Shown here piece by piece: positions 1 to 12,568 of a DNA stretch of 64,000 nucleotides (position 1 is its first letter; each line of letters begins with the position of its first letter). The position numbers and the translations under genes were made by a program. Source of the stretch: Rhynchonema sp. JSB1_4 (Eukaryota > Nematoda > Chromadorea > Monhysterida > Xyalidae); NCBI GenBank assembly GCA_030248065.1, contig JASAMV010002805.1, positions 62,001 through 126,000 on the forward strand. The letters are read 5' to 3'. Below the pieces are notes generated by a model. That model saw nothing but the letters and a program-made list of their open reading frames with translations, had not been told where the DNA came from and did no database searches.

Positions 1-2310
1 ACTGACTGGACAAACCGGCGTCTGCATTATTACAAGCTTATGACCTTTTCTCCATGTCGCTTTATTTGTTGTCTCCAAACCTCGGCATAGAAACCGCCAC
101 CGGGTCTGGAAGCAATGCACCGGGCTCGCTACGGTTTACTTGTCGACACACAAAATGCCGAAATGTAAAGCCCGGAGGGAGCCGCGTTCGATCCTGCGAA
201 ATATGAGCCGGCCCAGGGTGCAGGTGCGGCAAAGAAGTCCAGCTGCCTTCTTACCTGATCACAACGGGGCAGTTAGCCTTGCATGGGTATTGATCTCGGG
301 TTGCAAGGTCCCCAAACAGCGCTGGAAAGCGCGTTTCCCAGGGCCTGGAACAAGTCAACAAGCACCGCATCAAAAAAAACTGTACTCGTTACACTCAGTA
401 CCTTTTTCTCTTCAAAAGGGTCACATTTCAAAATATTCCCACAATCAACTAATATGAGCGGCGCTCCGAGCAGCACTCTTTTTTTGCTTTGTTAACGCTG
501 TTTCCCGTTTCAAAGTGAAGAAGTGGACGACTAAATGGCGATAATCAAGCATAAAGTGAGGAGAGGAATGTATGTATAGGCAATCCATTGGTTCATGGCA
601 CTTCAAAAACACACACCGCATGCAGCAGCACAAGCCATTTTCTAAACAAAATGTACACTTTGGGCGAGTGTCATACTTTGATGACCGCCTTTTAATTTAT
701 TCGGTTTTAATTTGCTGCTTGACATAACCCTTCTCTGCACTGTTGCAAAATTTGGGGATGTTTCAACTCATAACTGCAGAGAATAGACTGCATATTCATT
801 GACGGCAGTAATATAGCGTGCAGCCTGTGTGTGTTGAGTGCCATGAGCTGGCGGATTGCCTATACAATATATGCATCTCAGGAATCAGGAAACAACTAGC
901 AAGAACCCGGCTGTACTGTACATATGTGCACGGGCCATGTCTTGGTGGTGCACTCATGGCATGACAAGCATGACAGACAGCATGGAACTTGGCCGGGCCA
1001 GAGGCCGTTCAAGTCCTTGTGCCCTACCAGCCCAAGGGACGGAGCACAGAGAGCCAAAAAACAGTTCGTTAAAGTGCTGAACACAGGGATACCACAAGAT
1101 GCGCCCAAGCTAAGTACATGTATTGTACGGGAATGAGCGAATGTGTCAGAAACTCGGTGACCCAATATGCCTATAGGGGCCCCATTAACTCTCATTATTT
1201 TTAGCTGATAATGACAGATGTGCCCGCACAGTCGGGGCAGAGTTCTGCGCGGGCCGTGACGATGGAAAAAATGCCGATGCAAAGCGCTAGGTGCTCTGTC
1301 AAAGTGGAGCATCTCGCCATAATGTACTTAGCGAAGACTTTGTTCGTGCTGCAGGAACAGAACAGCAGTGGCAGCTGTGCAGCTATTAGAAACCATGCGA
1401 GTTGGCTGGACCATTGCCAAGTTAATGTCAGCGGTACAAACAGGCAAGAGCGTCACCCTCGGGGTTATTGTGTTTCTGGTGAGATGCTGATAACACCAAA
1501 TAATTTAACTGAACTTTTGGCCAAGCCACGTCACGATTGAATCAAAACCACGTGTACGAAATTAGAGAGAAAACTTTATTTCCAACGCAAAGTGGAGAAT
1601 AAAAACCGGTTATTTTCTCGCATCATGGAGTAAACTGGGGAGATGTTTTTGTGACTACATAACACTCTAGAAATTGCACAATCAATGTTTGCACGTGCAA
1701 CCTGAAAATCCAGCGCAAAATGTAGAGTGTAATCGCCCACAGCTGACCGCGACCGGGGATGTCAACTTGTTTACATTGCACTGCCACGTCAACAGTTTTT
1801 TGAGACCACATCGTTTGGAGTTTTTAAGATATTGTTTTCACATGGCCAAATTGCACGTATATACAGTCATACCAGTTTGCTCTTTTATTCCCGCATTCAA
1901 TTTTTTTGATCGTTTTACAATTTATTCGTTTACAATTTTGTTTCATGGTGAAGCAGATAAACCTACAGCATGCGGCGATCGTCCATTCGAATTTACCACA
2001 AAATTTCTGGGTATAGTTGTATTTTTGATCATATTTTTTATAGAATCATTTTGGTTTTGGTCATGCCGGTCACTGTCGGTAAAGTTGCGTGGAATCAGTT
2101 CGCGGTTGTTGCAAAATGCTATTCAGAAAAAAGATGAGCAAAAAATGCCAAGCGCGAGCCAACTCATGTCACAGTCGGTGGTAGTCAGACAGCCGTCACC
2201 ACTTGCTTCAAGTAATGTTTTTTCTACGGACCTTGTTCACTTGACGTAGTGACCAAAAGGAAGCAGTGACAACGGTCTATGTATCAGTCGCGTTCGGTGT
2301 GTGGTCATGT
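1..2310. other. No supportable gene
   Basis: I find no exon with family similarity here.  The longest open frame (1674-2249, +, 191 codons) has low-complexity hydrophobic stretches, no recognisable domain and no supporting splice structure, so I treat it as chance. Confidence 0.5.
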
Positions 2311-3954
2311 TCACATGGATCCGCCGCCACCCGCAATCGCGCGGAACACCTCGAAACGCACTTCAAGTTGCTCGTTCACCTGCAAACACGTTTTTATTTG
2401 GTGTGTTGAAAGATTATTATGAAGGGGGAAGGGGACAACCTTCATGACAGCGGCAGCATTGTTGAATTGTCCACAATAATTAGGCGCTGAGAAGACGGTC
2501 ACCAAATGGCGGTCGGCGAAGAACTCATAGCCGTCCTATGGTAATATGATGGGCTACGGTAGTTACAGTAATCATGCGTTGGGTTACGGTACCTCGACGC
2601 ATTGATGTGCGCGCACGATGAGATCGAGATTGAGTTTGGCGCATGTCTCGAACACAATGTCCTCGCCGAACATGAACGACGCGCCGCGTGCATTCTGCTT
2701 CCAGCCGCGCATGTTTTTCTCCTGTGCGTGAAGCATTAGTTTGATTCCAGTTCCGGTTCTGATACTAGTTCCAGTCCCCACGCATATCGGACCAACCGGA
2801 TCGGCCCAGATGAGATCGATGAGCAGCGATGGATTTGGTGGATCGACGGGTCGTTGAATGCCGCGCAGCTGGTCCATTGAATTGAGTTGTGGTGACAGAC
2901 CACCGTGCATGCACAGGATACGACCCGCAACCACGCCGACGAACGGCAGACAGTTGAACACGTCCTGTCATGGCAAACAAATTGTGACCAGTGTAAAAGT
3001 GCAGGCAACATTGACTAGCGTAAAAGTACAAGCATTTTTGACCATTTTTAAAAATATTAGCAACTTTTGCGCTGGTCGAAATATTTACGGCCTAAACAAA
3101 TCTCGAAATATTCCGTATCGTCATGACCGAGGAAAGTTCCATTTCGATACAGCCACCAAGTTTGATAGCGTCTCCTATGCATGTGTGCCAGACAATGAGG
3201 GTTGATGTTTCACAACACTAACCGTGAACACCTGCCACAATCGGGCCGAGTATCGTTTGGTGCATTCGTCGTAGTAACCGTAGGCGCGATTGATTGCGGC
3301 CGTCTCGTGATTACCTGATTATATCACGAATCGTACAGTAGGTCAGATGATGAACCAATGGAAAGTATAAAGGGACACTTACCACGAAGCAAGTACACGT
3401 GCTCGGGATACTTCACTTTGTAGCACATCAACAGACAGATCACCTCGAGGCTCTGAAATAAAGACAGGGAATCAATTTGATAAAAGTTCGATCGGCCCCA
3501 ACAGCTATCGTAATCCATCGACTACCGTCACCCACGCCCACAGTAACCTGTCGTCCACGATCGACGTAGTCACCGAGAAACAGATAGCGCGTTTCGGGCG
3601 GGAACCCACCTCGATGCAGAATGCGCAACAGATCGGCGTATTGGCCGTGTGTGTCGCCGACGATGCGACAGGGCACCGACACCTCGACCAGCGATGGCTA
3701 CAAACAAGGGGGTGAATCAGGGGGCTACAAAAGCGCTAAACGCAGGCCTAGGCCCAATACTGAACTCAAGCCTAAACCTGTTTCATGAAGCAATCCCTTG
3801 CGAGCACACAGAGCGTGACGATGTCGTGTTCGGGCACGGTGGCCGGCAGCTGCATTGGTGAACCGGCCACTTTGAGAAGTCGTTCGATCAGCGAATCGAT
3901 GTTGAACTGTGGTTTGGATTGTTGCGCTTGTCCGACGTCTAGCGCGATCGACAT
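2311..3954 (-). CDS. Divergent PP1-type serine/threonine phosphatase catalytic subunit
   Basis: Eight exons on the minus strand: 3778-3954, 3548-3697, 3383-3452, 3223-3314, 2797-2964, 2593-2721, 2440-2535, 2311-2379. Together they give 951 nt, 316 aa, close to the usual ~325 aa of PP1. All metal and catalytic motifs of the PPP family are present in order: [29 protein letters not shown] and SAPNYCG. The YDECTKRYS and DVFNCLPF stretches are PP1-like rather than PP2A or PP2B-like. It should dephosphorylate phosphoserine and phosphothreonine with targeting subunits chosen by docking grooves. Oddities: GDTHGQ replaces the near-invariant GDIHGQ, MHGG replaces CHGG, and the C-terminus ends in a Gly-rich tail without the TPPR cyclin-dependent-kinase site. 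This suggests a lineage-specific, perhaps germline, PP1 paralogue (inference). Start chosen at the ATG giving MSIALDVGQ, with the LIERLL motif following. Head to head with the TBC1D30-like gene. Confidence 0.9.
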
Positions 3955-5738
3955 TGTCAGGTTGCTATGTGTGCGTGTGAAACATCAGTTGGTGGTTGGT
4001 TAGGATTCGAAAAAAAATTGAAAATGTGAAACCATCGTAACTTTTTGGCGAAATTCTTAGTCCAGCATATTTTTTAAAACTACTTTGTGTCAGAGCTGAA
4101 AAACAATTTTGTCAGAGCTCACGCACTAGTTGCTCCGCAAACAACGTTTACGCTGGTCAAGTTGAGTGCGTCAGTTCTAGCACAAAATGCGGCCGACAAA
4201 CTTTGCCTTCGTTCACTGACACAGCGTCCACATCCGCTCAAAAAATCGATATCGCTTTCGTAAAAATGTCCCCAAACTGACTATGGTTTTTGTCTGGTCA
4301 GGAATTGGCGTTGTCAAAGTTTGGTGTGATGTTGCTGATTGAAGACTGTTTTTGGTCACTCAATTCTGGTGGTGAGGAGATGATGTCAGGTCAAGGGTTT
4401 GGTCAGGCTCGTAGTCAGTAAAGATGGTGATGGATCGAAGTCGATGGGAAAAGATGAAGAATGAATAAAATGAAATAAATGAATGCTTTTTTATATCAAA
4501 TACAGAAGGATGTGGGGAGGCTCACTCGTTTGCATTGCTCTTTGTGTTTGGATGGTATGTTTGCTATCATTGATAAAAAATCTGGGCATTCCAGCTTCTT
4601 TCGCTGATACCCATTTACCCATTTTTACACTTCTCCGCACCGGCTAATATTCAATCCCGTTAATTCACCAGATATAGTTACATGCTCAAACATAAAAACT
4701 ATCACTGTCAATTGTATTCGACAATATGGAAAACGGATTCAGCAAAGAGCAGGCGTATTCAAGTTTGGCTGCCACTGCCGTGCCTAAAGAGAGCCCGCAA
4801 AATAGCGTAACACGGTGTTGGTACACGTGTGTATCGTTCCCAGTGAAACGCACGTACAATATCAATACCCCTGCTTCAGCCATGTTAGCTGCCAGACTTG
4901 GTGCTGATCTGCTTTGCAGTATCCATCACTGCAGTAGCACGTCTGATCGGGCCATCTGCGTTCACACAGCAACACACTATAGCAGGGATAGGACTATTGT
5001 GCTGTAGTTGATGGTAATGCTTGATGCATGAGATGATACAACACGTGTATTGTTTCATTGACACATGCATCAACCACAAAACAATTGGCTCCGGGATATT
5101 GACTGCTCAATACGCAGCTGTGTATTTGTACAGTTGTGGAAGCGCGCTGGATCGACGTAATGCTGGCATGTTACTGGCACCGTGCTTGGAGTATATGACA
5201 TGACTATGGACTTGTTGGACCGAGTCGTTGAATCACTGGTATAGTAGTCGCATCCGGGACCTAATAATCTTGACTTGACTTTGATGTTACGAAATGCAAC
5301 CGAATAAAGCCATTGCACGTACTACACGTCTTAGAAACGAACATTTTCATGATGTGCATCTGTGTGACTGTAGAACACATAATACCTGTAGGCTTGTGCA
5401 CTGTGCATACATTTGGACAGCGACTACATTCAAACTGGAACAGGTCGGTGGACGCAATTGCACAGCGTGTGTTTCGCCTTTTGCTCTGTTTTATTGTTTG
5501 AGCACATGTGCCAATCCGTCTGGCTAGAATCAAATCAGTGCTGCTGATCAACAATCTGCAAAATATTCGAAGATCAGCTGAGCTGGCCAGGTTACAGTTG
5601 GCAGGTTGGTTGATGCTGGTTACATCTGTATAGCTGATCCACTGAAAGAAACAGAATAATCTGACTGCCTGTGCAATGGGAACGAATGCAGCGTGTATCG
5701 GAGTTACCTGTTTCGACTTGTTTTCACAGTCGAGCATC
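3955..5738. other. Intergenic region between two divergent genes
   Basis: This lies between the start codons of the PP1-like gene (-) and the TBC1D30-like gene (+), so both promoters should fall here. I see no clear TATA box, no coding similarity and no strong repeat. The TBC1D30 5' UTR may be spliced, because a TTTTCACAG acceptor-like sequence precedes its ATG by a few bases. Confidence 0.4.
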
Positions 5739-8700
5739 ATGTCATCGAATGCAACAGATGACCATGTGACTCCCCAAACGGATGTTTCAGTGTTAATGGA
5801 GCACAGCAACGGCCCCCAACCGTTGCAAGCCAAAGAAACGGCGAACGGTGATCAGGAGCATCGATTGAGTATCGATTCGCTGTTGTGTGATCTGTACGAT
5901 CGCTCATCAAGTCGTCGTCATCTCAGCACCGAGACCGACACCTGGACCACCGACAACAATTCGTCGTATTTCAGCGATGTTGTGCTCGGCGGGCTAGATG
6001 GGTTGTACACGCACGAAACATTGACCACCATGGGTATGTAGATACATAGGGTGGAATTTTTTGAAACGGTGTGAAGGTCAATTGGGCGTAAAGTTCGGTC
6101 GAAAGCTCGGTCGGCGTAGCTCGGTGTAAACGTGAAACATTGCCTGTTATTAATGTGGAATGTTTCAAGTTTACACCGAGCTGTCACACTGAGCTGTCGA
6201 CCGAGCTTTCCACCGACCTTTACACCCAACTGACCTTCACACCGTTTCGAAAATATCACCCATAGGTACATACTATCACCTTATCAAAATTACAAAACGG
6301 CATGCACCTGAGGTTACTGTAGGTCGGTAGATCGACAAAGGTCGCCTTCTGGTTCTGAACAAGCATCTCTGCAGCACATGGACATGGATTTTATGAATAT
6401 GGTTAAAATCGTACTAAAGAGGATTAAAACGAGTGTAACGCTTTGCCAGTGAAGCTTGTTTCAGACTACATGTCTGGCAATTCACAATGCCAAAACACAT
6501 GTATGTTTGCGTTCGACCCTGTTTGACGCACACCCATGCACCAAGAACTCAGTACGGTTTTATTTCGAATTTGGCCTTCAGCAGATCCTGCGCCCTACAT
6601 GATTTTCTCTGAATGATTTTACACTCACAATGTCATCTGCCTTGTTGCTTCAGGCACAGGCGAACTGAACGAACTGCGCTCGTTATTGGAGAACCAGGTG
6701 ACGAGTCAATCCATGAGACTGGTGCGCCAATTGAAACGTCGTGACCATCAGTTGAGTCGGCAACAGGCAAAATGCAATCAAATGACTGCCATATTGCAGG
6801 CTCGATCACGCAAACGCAGTGAGTGGGCACGAAAAGTAGAGAGAGACTGTTGGCTGTGTTTTCGTTGTCGTGTGTTTGTTTCAATTTAGTTTGCTTCCAC
6901 CAGACCTTGGTTTGACCGTATGCCATTTTCCCAACTGTTATCATAACAAACAGCGGAGCATCTGGCTAGGGGCGGCCTATCCTAATGGCACTGAAAGCGG
7001 ATCCAATTACGACACAAACTTTTGTTCCACGCAGACGGTGCAGTTGTACCTGAACTTGCAACCATGCACAGTAGTGTATTTATTGTACACCGTGATACGT
7101 ACATATCTGTCGTCTTGCTGCACGTATCTCATATCTTTTTAGCTTCCGGCCATTTTTTTAAATCAAAGCCTGCTAAGGTTAGTATTTGGATAAGATGCCG
7201 GTACATGGATAGCATTTGCAATGCCGTATCACGTTCAGTCAACTTCCGCCGCCTTAAAACATTTCACCAACCAAACTGTGACCACAAGCTGCTAGTGTGT
7301 GTCACCAGTGCCGCGTGGGTGCAGTAGCAGAGCGTAAGCTGTAACGTAAGCTGTAACGCAAGCGTTATCGATTTTGGCTTTGTGTGTAGTGTTGGGCTCA
7401 CGCTTCTCCTTCCCACACACACACGTCATGACACGTTCATAATGGACACACTCGTTTGACCACTTTCTGCACCTAAAGTTTCGCTGGTTTTCTAAATTTT
7501 GGTCCTAAACGATATCCATAATCCATGTCCATGTACATCAAAATGTGATGCAACCCAGCCATAAACGGGACCTGTTTTATCATCGTCTGTCGGCCACCTA
7601 CATTTCTAAATTTCATAAAATCCCCAAATGTCGGCTTTCGTGCCGAAAAAATTATTAGACGTCGCTGGGAAGCGAGCGGCGAATGGACTCAACCATGTAA
7701 TGAAAAAAGTCGGTAGGTTCCAGTAGGCGTGGTTGGGGGCTTTTTACTGGACTGAAAATGGCAAAATAGCCGGCATGTCTGGCCGGCTTATTACTATGGA
7801 GCCTCCGCAACAAGTCTTGACATTGGTTCGAGACTCCCTCTTTGAGGACTCACACATCGACTTTTATGATCTTGCTATTCTGTCAGCTTTTTCGTCTGTA
7901 ATGCTGCATTGATGTTTCATTCAGGCGTGGACACAAAGCTGCAGTTCAGTCTTGAGCCGAATGAACGAGGTCCGGATTACGACCAGTGGATGAACGCAAT
8001 GCAGTCGGTGGCCAGACTGCCTGATGGCATTCCACAGCATTTTAGGAAAAAAGTATGCCATTAAATTTATGAACTCTAAAAAAAATATATTTGACAAAGC
8101 ATTTATCGAAATTTTCGTGATCAGAAGTTTAGCGAAAATTTTGAGCGTGAGGGTTGGAGGAATTTTGACCAGTTTTTTGGCATTTTTTCCTGAGGTTTTG
8201 TTGAATAACCGATTGTGCACACTTGGTCTGGTTTACAGCTGTGGCTGACGTTGGCGTCGCATTACATCAAGTCGTTGAACCTCGATTGGACCAAAACCTG
8301 TCAGATGGCGTTCTCGGATAGGGTGAATGCAGATGATGATGAAATGGGGTTGCAGATAATTAAGGTATTTTGATTGTTTGATCACGAGTTGATATCGAGC
8401 GATTGATGATTCGAGTCTGATGTCTGTTTCGGATACTGCTGTGCTTGGTAGCAGTCAAAAGTTTGCTTCCGTCATGCTGTGGGTAACCAAATCAGGACCC
8501 TGATTTCCACAATCTCTGATCGTGATCAAAATGGTTTGCAACACCAACCGCCCGCTCCCAATCCGCCAGGACCTGCATCGTACCGGTTGGTCTGGTCTGT
8601 CAGGAGAGCAGGAACGAATCACGCTCAAACGTGTGCTGCTGGCGTACGCCCGATACAACAAACAAGTCGGGTACTGTCAGGGATTCAATGTGATCGCTGC

Positions 8701-11700
8701 ATTGGTGCTCGAAGTCGTCGATTACAAGGAGACCGATGGGTTTATGGTTAGTCGGTGGGAGCGACCAGACCTGATCAAGCCGTGTGCGAATAAGGACTTC
8801 GTGATAATGGGCTCGTTTCGTCCAGTTTCCACAGACGGCAGTACGACTGCAGCTGATGGCTATGCGACCACAAAAAGAGGTGGTAGCAAATCGATCTCAT
8901 GAAAACTTCCTAGATCGATTTTTTCGTTTTTTTTATTCGTTATAGACATCCTAACCACAACTTATCAAATCTGCAGATCATAATCCTATTCCTGGAGCAT
9001 GTCCTGCCCACCGGCTACTTTGATCACACATTGCGCGCACTCAGTGTTGACATGGCCGTATTGTCAGAGCTGATGCATCAACGATTGCCCACCTTGGCTG
9101 CTCATCTGGATAAATTACAGAAAAACAGTGGTTGGTTGGGTGTTAACTGCTGATCATAATGAGTGGCAATTTTGTGGCACTTTTTGTATTCTTCGTGTGC
9201 CATTCAGACAGCGCGTACGAACCTCCTGTAACGAATGTGTTCACAATGCAATGGCTAATGACACTCTACGCGACGTGTCTGCCCCGTTGGCTGGTGTTGC
9301 GTGTTTGGGACGCGTTGTTGTTGGATGGATCGGAGATATTGCTAAGAACGTCGTTGGCAATATGGGCGCGAATCGCAAAGTTTGTTATTTTTTAAAACCC
9401 TTTATTTAACTTTATATTTTTAGAAAAGCAATTTCTATGCCTCTAGTTGTTTCAGACGCGTCGGCAAGACCAAATCCGCGGATGAGTTCTACAGTGTGAT
9501 GGGCTCAGTGTGTCAGCAGTTGTTGCAGATGTCACACTCCGACTGCAATCATTTGATGCAGGTTTGTTCGCTAAACAGCCAATTGATCTTAAAAAATTGA
9601 CGTTTCACTTTCATTTGCTTTATATAGACCATCTACACGATGGCCGAATTCCCATACCCGGGTCTGGCAGAGATGCGAGAGCGCTACACCTGGAACATCC
9701 AGCCGTTCACAAGTGGCATTCGAAATTTTACGTCCCAGTTGGCCTCACTGGTCGCCAATGACAGCGAGGACGACGCAGACGTTTCAAGTCAACGTTGTCT
9801 AGCTGCCACGCTCGTACCGGCCGCTGGTTCGTTTCTGGCTAAATTTTTCATTTCCTTCCGGGGGCGACTTATCAGCTCTTTGCAAACCGTGTGCAAGATT
9901 GTACATTTTCTGCATGTGCACTTTACGTGCTATCTCGCTGCTCGACAGCAGCAACAGGGTTTGCTTGCAATTTTAGCCAAAACTAATCTCCGTCAGGAAA
10001 TTTCTTCTTTCACCGGTGCTGTGTGTGGTATTCAATGGGTATCCACACAGGAGTAATACAAACACTGCGTGGCCTGGGTAGCTGGCTGGCACTTGCTCAT
10101 TTGGTTGGACACATGTGCCCATGCCGGCAACCTTTTTATCAAAACACCACACACATGACCTGGTCTCATTACGAATGTATTGGATTGCGCATGCGCAGTC
10201 TCTGCTGCTTTTTGTATGTTTGTGGGTTCAGTCGTGCAAATCTGTCATTCAACCAAGAATAGGAGATAATACCAAGCAGGAACCTTGAATTAACTTGACC
10301 TTATGCATTTGAAAGCGTCAGTATTCCTCCATTGGTCTATTGCTTTACTGGCAAGGTTGGTCAGTTTTCTAATTTTTAATCCTCGAAAGCTGTTGCTTGT
10401 TGCAGAGAAAATGTGCGCATCTGCTCGAGCTGGTGCGAAAGCTGCCGACTTGAGTGCATTGCAGAAACAGTACAAGCAAATGAAACAACGCCAGAAACAG
10501 GCGGCTGTGATATTACAAAGTTAGTGTGTTTATAAGTTTTCATACACTCGTTCCCACCTGATTTAACCTGATGTTTCGCGCGCAGATGCATATTCTCGAG
10601 GCTCTGAGCACGTGAAGAGTATGAAAGGCGGCAGTGCAGCATCGACACCACCAACACCTACGCAGCCACCAATGTTCAATCATTTGTATGTGACGGGACA
10701 TGCGCCTGGGTTGGTGCTATGGGATTTCTTTCCAGATTTCAGGCCGTAAGCATCAAATCTACGCGAATGTCACCTTGGGAAGACAATTATTTGTTTGGAT
10801 CCGTAATCTGTGACAGAGTCGACATAAAAGTTGATGACTATGTGTTGAGATGAGACACGGCTAACACTGGTCAAAATTAGTGCCCCAAAAATACATATGG
10901 TTATGGTTAAAGCTAAAAATACAAATAGTCTGCGAAAGCCATTGCGCGTCGGTGTGCATCTAGATTCTTGTGCAAAATGTTTCTCCGAGGTTGGTGCCAC
11001 CTTGGGTCCCAGTTTTTCGTTTCGTTTTCAATCCTGATTAGACCCCTATTTCAGTTTGACCACGATGAACGGTATTGTCCCGCTTCAATCCAAGCCGATC
11101 CAACCTGGGGGCAAGGCGGTGAAACATCATCAACAACAACAGCCCCCTGATTCATCAAGGGATCGTATGGCGAGTACGTGCAGCAGCACAGTGTGTCCGA
11201 GCGAGACAACAATCAGGGGCACTTGGACACCGCACTCATCCACGTCTGCATGTGAGAAACTTGCGATCTGTGTGACTAAGGGACTGCGTCATATCAAACT
11301 TTGGTGATCGTATCCGACCTGTCTTGTTCATGTGACTATTTTGTGAGATATTTATCAATCTTAGCGCAGTTGTTATAGCAGCGTTACTGGCTCTGAGCAG
11401 CTTGTACGCCGGTCGAAATGAGAAGGTCAACGGTTGAGAGAGGATCGTGCATGTAACGTCACACGATCAGACAATTTGGTTTCAGTAGCCGATTCGACAG
11501 ATGAGCTCACAGCCACAGCGCCAGGCCAATGTTCGGATAGTGGCACATATCGTCGATCTCGATCACTGGATTCAATGCTGTTCGATCACAAAGCCGATCA
11601 TCAACATCAATACCGGGTGCTGTTCACCTCACGCACAGTGAATTCCCTGGATTTAACTGTTGACGCGAATAAAGTGCGATTGATGTTGAACACCTCAAGT

Positions 11701-12278
11701 GACAACGTGGAAACAAGGCAGCAGCGGAAGACAAGCGAACGTCAGATTGCGGGAAGGAAGAAATCAGCTCAAAGTTGGTGCTGGGATTTATTTTCTTGAA
11801 AAATTGCGCAAAGCTTTTGACAGTGCGGTGACCGGGGAGATGTAGTAATGGACTTTGCCTGCTTCGACCAGTTTTCACAGTTCGGTGTTGAGCGTCAGTC
11901 AGATAACTGCACGAGGCCAAAGAGGGAAGAGGAGACACGCACAGATGTTCGAGCAGATCTTATGGCTGTCCGTCATACTCAATCATCAGCCACTTACTTC
12001 CAGCAACCGATTCGACCGGCATCAGCAGTATCCAATCAGGTGTGACGAGTCAACCGTTCCAACCGATGATGTCATTGACGAACGGCAGTGCTGCGGCTGA
12101 CAACAACGATTACAGCAAGAATGGGCACTATAAACACTCGGTGAAACATCATCAGGCAAACATCAACGCATATGTGAACAACAGGCAAGCGGTCAGGCCA
12201 GCACCAGCGTTTAACCCGTTCCCTACCAAACACACAAGTCGATTGATTGAACGGGAGAAAAAGATGGGACTTTATTGA
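5739..12278 (+). CDS. TBC1D30: TBC1D30-like Rab GTPase-activating protein
   Basis: Fourteen exons: 5739-6033, 6654-6818, 7925-8052, 8239-8364, 8570-8746, 8977-9130, 9208-9379, 9456-9561, 9628-9826, 10406-10519, 10586-10745 (or 10685), 11055-11251, 11486-11773, 12040-12278. Phases agree throughout and give about 839 aa (human about 924). N-terminal IDSLLCDLYDR and a coiled stretch QLKRRDHQLSRQQAKCNQ lead into a TBC domain: LPDGIPQHFRKKLW, DLHRTGW with its catalytic-type Arg, YCQGFNVIAAL with its Gln, and VFTMQWLMTLYATCLP. EFPYPGLAEMRERYTWNI is diagnostic of TBC1D30. The tail ends FNPFPTKHTSRLIEREKKMGLY-like, matching the vertebrate C-terminus. Vertebrate TBC1D30 is reported as a RabGAP linked to Rab8 and cilia. 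The three exons between 10586 and 11773 are placed mainly by phase and are less certain. Introns hold a foldback MITE at 6049-6261. Convergent with PRPF18, 290 bp away. Confidence 0.9.
6049..6261. mobile_element. Foldback MITE, family A copy 1
   Basis: A 213-bp near-palindrome starting GGGTGGAATTTTTTGAAACG and ending CGTTTCGAAAATATCACCC, flanked by ATA direct repeats. Arms carry repeated TCGGT/ACCGA blocks and GTTTACACCGAGCT. It lies in TBC1D30 intron 1. No coding capacity. Confidence 0.9.
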
Positions 12279-12568
12279 CGTGCGGAAACTGTTTGGAACT
12301 GATCAGAATCATTCATGTCTAATTACCGGTGTCGTGAAACTAAATGCAGTGTTCTTTTGCACTCTAAACGATCTTCTTTATGGTGTTGTTTACTGGATTG
12401 ATTCCGTTTGTCGTCGTGCTTATTGTGGGACTCGGGTTCAGGAGCGGAAATCTAATAAAATACAGTTTCTTATCTCGGTTTGCCCTCACAGTTTTATTGC
12501 AAGCCCACGAGAAAACTACACTGTACAACCACGAACACATATACATGAATCGAAATTTACATCTTATG

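Noticed and set aside
1674..2249. 191-codon plus-strand open frame
   Set aside because: No domain, no splice support and biased A/T-rich hydrophobic composition; chance frame.
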